In this document: positions 24,401-24,700 of the stretch, piece by piece
How positions within the stretch are numbered: the first letter of the stretch is position 1
Layout: every line of letters begins with the position of its first letter
From: CAZWDO01 sp964632485 [NCBI: uncultured bacterium]
GTDB taxonomy: Bacteria > JAGOEH01
Assembly (NCBI GenBank): GCA_964632485.1
Contig: CAZWDO010000025.1
Location: forward strand, 3,526-28,225
Direction: 5' to 3'
Length of the DNA: 24,700 nucleotides
Notes under the pieces: generated by a model
Database searches by the model: none
The model's input: the letters and a program-made list of their open reading frames with translations, nothing else
What the model was told of the DNA's origin: nothing
Program-made: the position numbers and the translations under genes

Positions 24401-24700
24401 AGCGGTCCTGAAAGTTTTAATATTTACATGTTTACCCCGGATGGTGACGATGCCTTTGATCGCGATCGTGATATCCGTTTTCCTTCCGCCGGCTGCGCCG
24501 GTAGCGGTTTAGTCCGCGTGGGCGAGTCTGATTACTATTTCATCAGTCGTAAACAGGATAAAGTGCGTTATATCCGTATTAATGCCGATAACTCGGTGGA
24601 TACGCTTTATAGTTTTGTAATGCCGATCGGCGAGCCTCTGACTTATTTTGAAGTGGAAACTATCGGCGGGGAAACCCACCGTTTTCTCACTGTGATGAAA
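21449..24700 (+). CDS. Large secreted DUF4623-like / ASH-repeat protein (3' end outside window)
   Basis: The frame has no stop for 1084 codons up to the window edge. The start is fixed by AAGGAGG at 21,435-21,441. Residues 1-22 form a signal peptide (MKKW, then a hydrophobic run to SYG). Residues about 30-345 match the DUF4623 propeller type: 'NNSRGMAYSSATDHVIVVSR', 'NIYVLNANDGSQLGTLNT', then 'LKIYKWADE' at 123-131. Four Ig-like ASH/choice-of-anchor D domains follow, starting near residues 349, 479, 608 and 730. Each has a '(S/D)FGxVxVG'-like opening, a 'TISNPG'-type strand and an 'LTGT/ALNAIG'-type end. From about 830 a second propeller repeats the first ('RTIAYQRAGNHVLVGV', 'FRIYRYADEDADAE' at 932-945). 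Such proteins are exported and probably cell-surface or extracellular. A C-terminal sorting or anchoring domain may lie beyond the window. No enzymatic motif is visible. The gene is about 50% G+C in the stretch I counted (23,281-23,340). Confidence 0.85.
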   Translation, partial: MKKWLMYLVLVVLMFPLLSYGIAVQTASLKWSSVAGGPAWLAAADNNSRGMAYSSATDHVIVVSRTGGNNIYVLNANDGSQLGTLNTAGVVWEGTACNQVAVGSGGEIFVCNGRGGGFGAGNLKIYKWADENAVPTLLASIPLTAAGTDRAGDAMTIDGNTLVIGGSGRTNLLMVDGSSGSSSILNTGFAANGSICPIGSGYWLSQGATKKFFTSAPAEVYNMTGAQISSYYDLGAFVAGSRTYFLVCSNNTINERGLLKIWYTTQTASSAMMNIQDGFEKSDINSMASSVLTPTLYYTPRNLANNANANATGALAWRDNGDGTYTIFMLATNNVIAAYDMYLHAETPTYTSALSFGRVMVGQNASRNVTITNPGPGVLYVDETGFNIATHANPININEKDNSGSLSAQASTVYATDMPATAFQLEPGESKTYQITFTPTGEQTYTEFLRLNYHDADSPASADQTIQINLTGESFLPKPRPEISANALTFKNTGMGSFRQMTVTISNPGELAAELENITFESATNAAYQNVFSVVGYPAAAGKNGSVQAQLFQTIAAGGSLDVVVQFSPAAIQDGLSDIVHFNFNAPAVTPTLNLTCTGNCRAASYTRAVSPVELNFGNVAVANNYGVATSKTMSFTYTNADISTIVIASAALQSDPSKFSYSSTSIKQLQANTNLEEDDEITVSVTYNPTVVGADTDYLVIVDNTDNGAASTLNYKLTGTAYTPAPIPVFGTDAIDYGEIALGASIYREFTIQNTGTAYLRIVSAGLQTRNFTSNITSNLTIQAGESFTVKVTCSPLEEGALSDILRIETAEGVIHNVALNAIGFNLWPNQWQILANDFDWFTLRNNVRTIAYQRAGNHVLVGVNEVQGYRTTGRIIVFDAETGDYVKEMNTDNIAGTNLPQEMAISQIDLSDDGQIFVCNKTSRHNQSKFRIYRYADEDADAELMFEGTLNQLGSTLNQPVMATIGEVMDVSGSDEDIQIAVSGPESFNIYMFTPDGDDAFDRDRDIRFPSAGCAGSGLVRVGESDYYFISRKQDKVRYIRINADNSVDTLYSFVMPIGEPLTYFEVETIGGETHRFLTVMK

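Noticed and set aside
1-24700. CRISPR arrays, tRNA/rRNA genes, insertion sequences, integrases, phage genes
   Set aside because: I looked for regular repeats, tRNA-like ends, transposase motifs and terminal repeats on both strands and saw none that I can support.

Overview
The window reads as Gram-negative bacterial DNA. It holds a lipid-linked surface-polysaccharide type gene cluster, a four-helix-bundle chemoreceptor, and a very large signal-peptide protein built of propeller-like and ASH (choice-of-anchor D) domains. Two promoters with a near-consensus TTGACA / 16-17 bp / TATATT or TATACT pattern, and perfect AAGGAGG ribosome binding sites in the right third, argue against a typical Bacteroidota promoter and translation style. 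DUF4623-like and ASH modules are common in environmental FCB/PVC-type lineages. My best guess is an uncultivated FCB-superphylum member (Calditrichota/KSB1-like), but nothing seen here fixes the phylum. I see no rRNA, tRNA, CRISPR array, IS element or integrase.

Region 1 (about 1-10,000, very AT-rich, plus strand) is polysaccharide biosynthesis. It contains the end of a GT4 glycosyltransferase, a Wzy/WaaL-type membrane protein, and a radical SAM/SPASM protein followed by a zinc-ribbon methyltransferase. Next come a GtrB/DPM-like GT2 overlapping a second methyltransferase, a GT-C/PMT-like membrane protein, a membrane-anchored SGNH (AlgX/AlgJ-like) protein, and a second radical SAM/SPASM protein that overlaps the SGNH gene. 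The simplest reading is that glycosyltransferases and an undecaprenyl-phosphate-sugar system build and decorate a glycan, while methyltransferases, an acyl-transfer or esterase-like SGNH protein and two radical SAM enzymes modify it.

Region 2 (10,000-13,800) holds an EamA transporter, a PAS-PAS-GGDEF-EAL c-di-GMP protein and an MntP manganese exporter. The last two overlap as ATGA. Region 3 (13,789-18,915) returns to glycan genes: a second GT4, two more methyltransferases, a Wzx-like flippase (the only minus-strand gene) and an AAC(3)-family acetyltransferase read divergently from it. The acetyltransferase gene has a sharply GC-richer core.

Region 4 (18,916-24,700, about half G+C by eye) is different in style, with good promoters and strong ribosome binding sites. 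It encodes a methyl-accepting chemotaxis protein. After a 521-base gene-free stretch containing a promoter, a foldable leader and a cysteine-rich 17-codon upstream frame, it encodes a secreted protein with a DUF4623-like propeller, four ASH domains and a second DUF4623-like propeller. That gene is still open after 1084 codons at the window edge.

The parts most worth a second look are the leader and upstream frame before the giant secreted protein, the paired radical SAM/SPASM enzymes inside a glycan cluster, and the mosaic base composition of the acetyltransferase gene.
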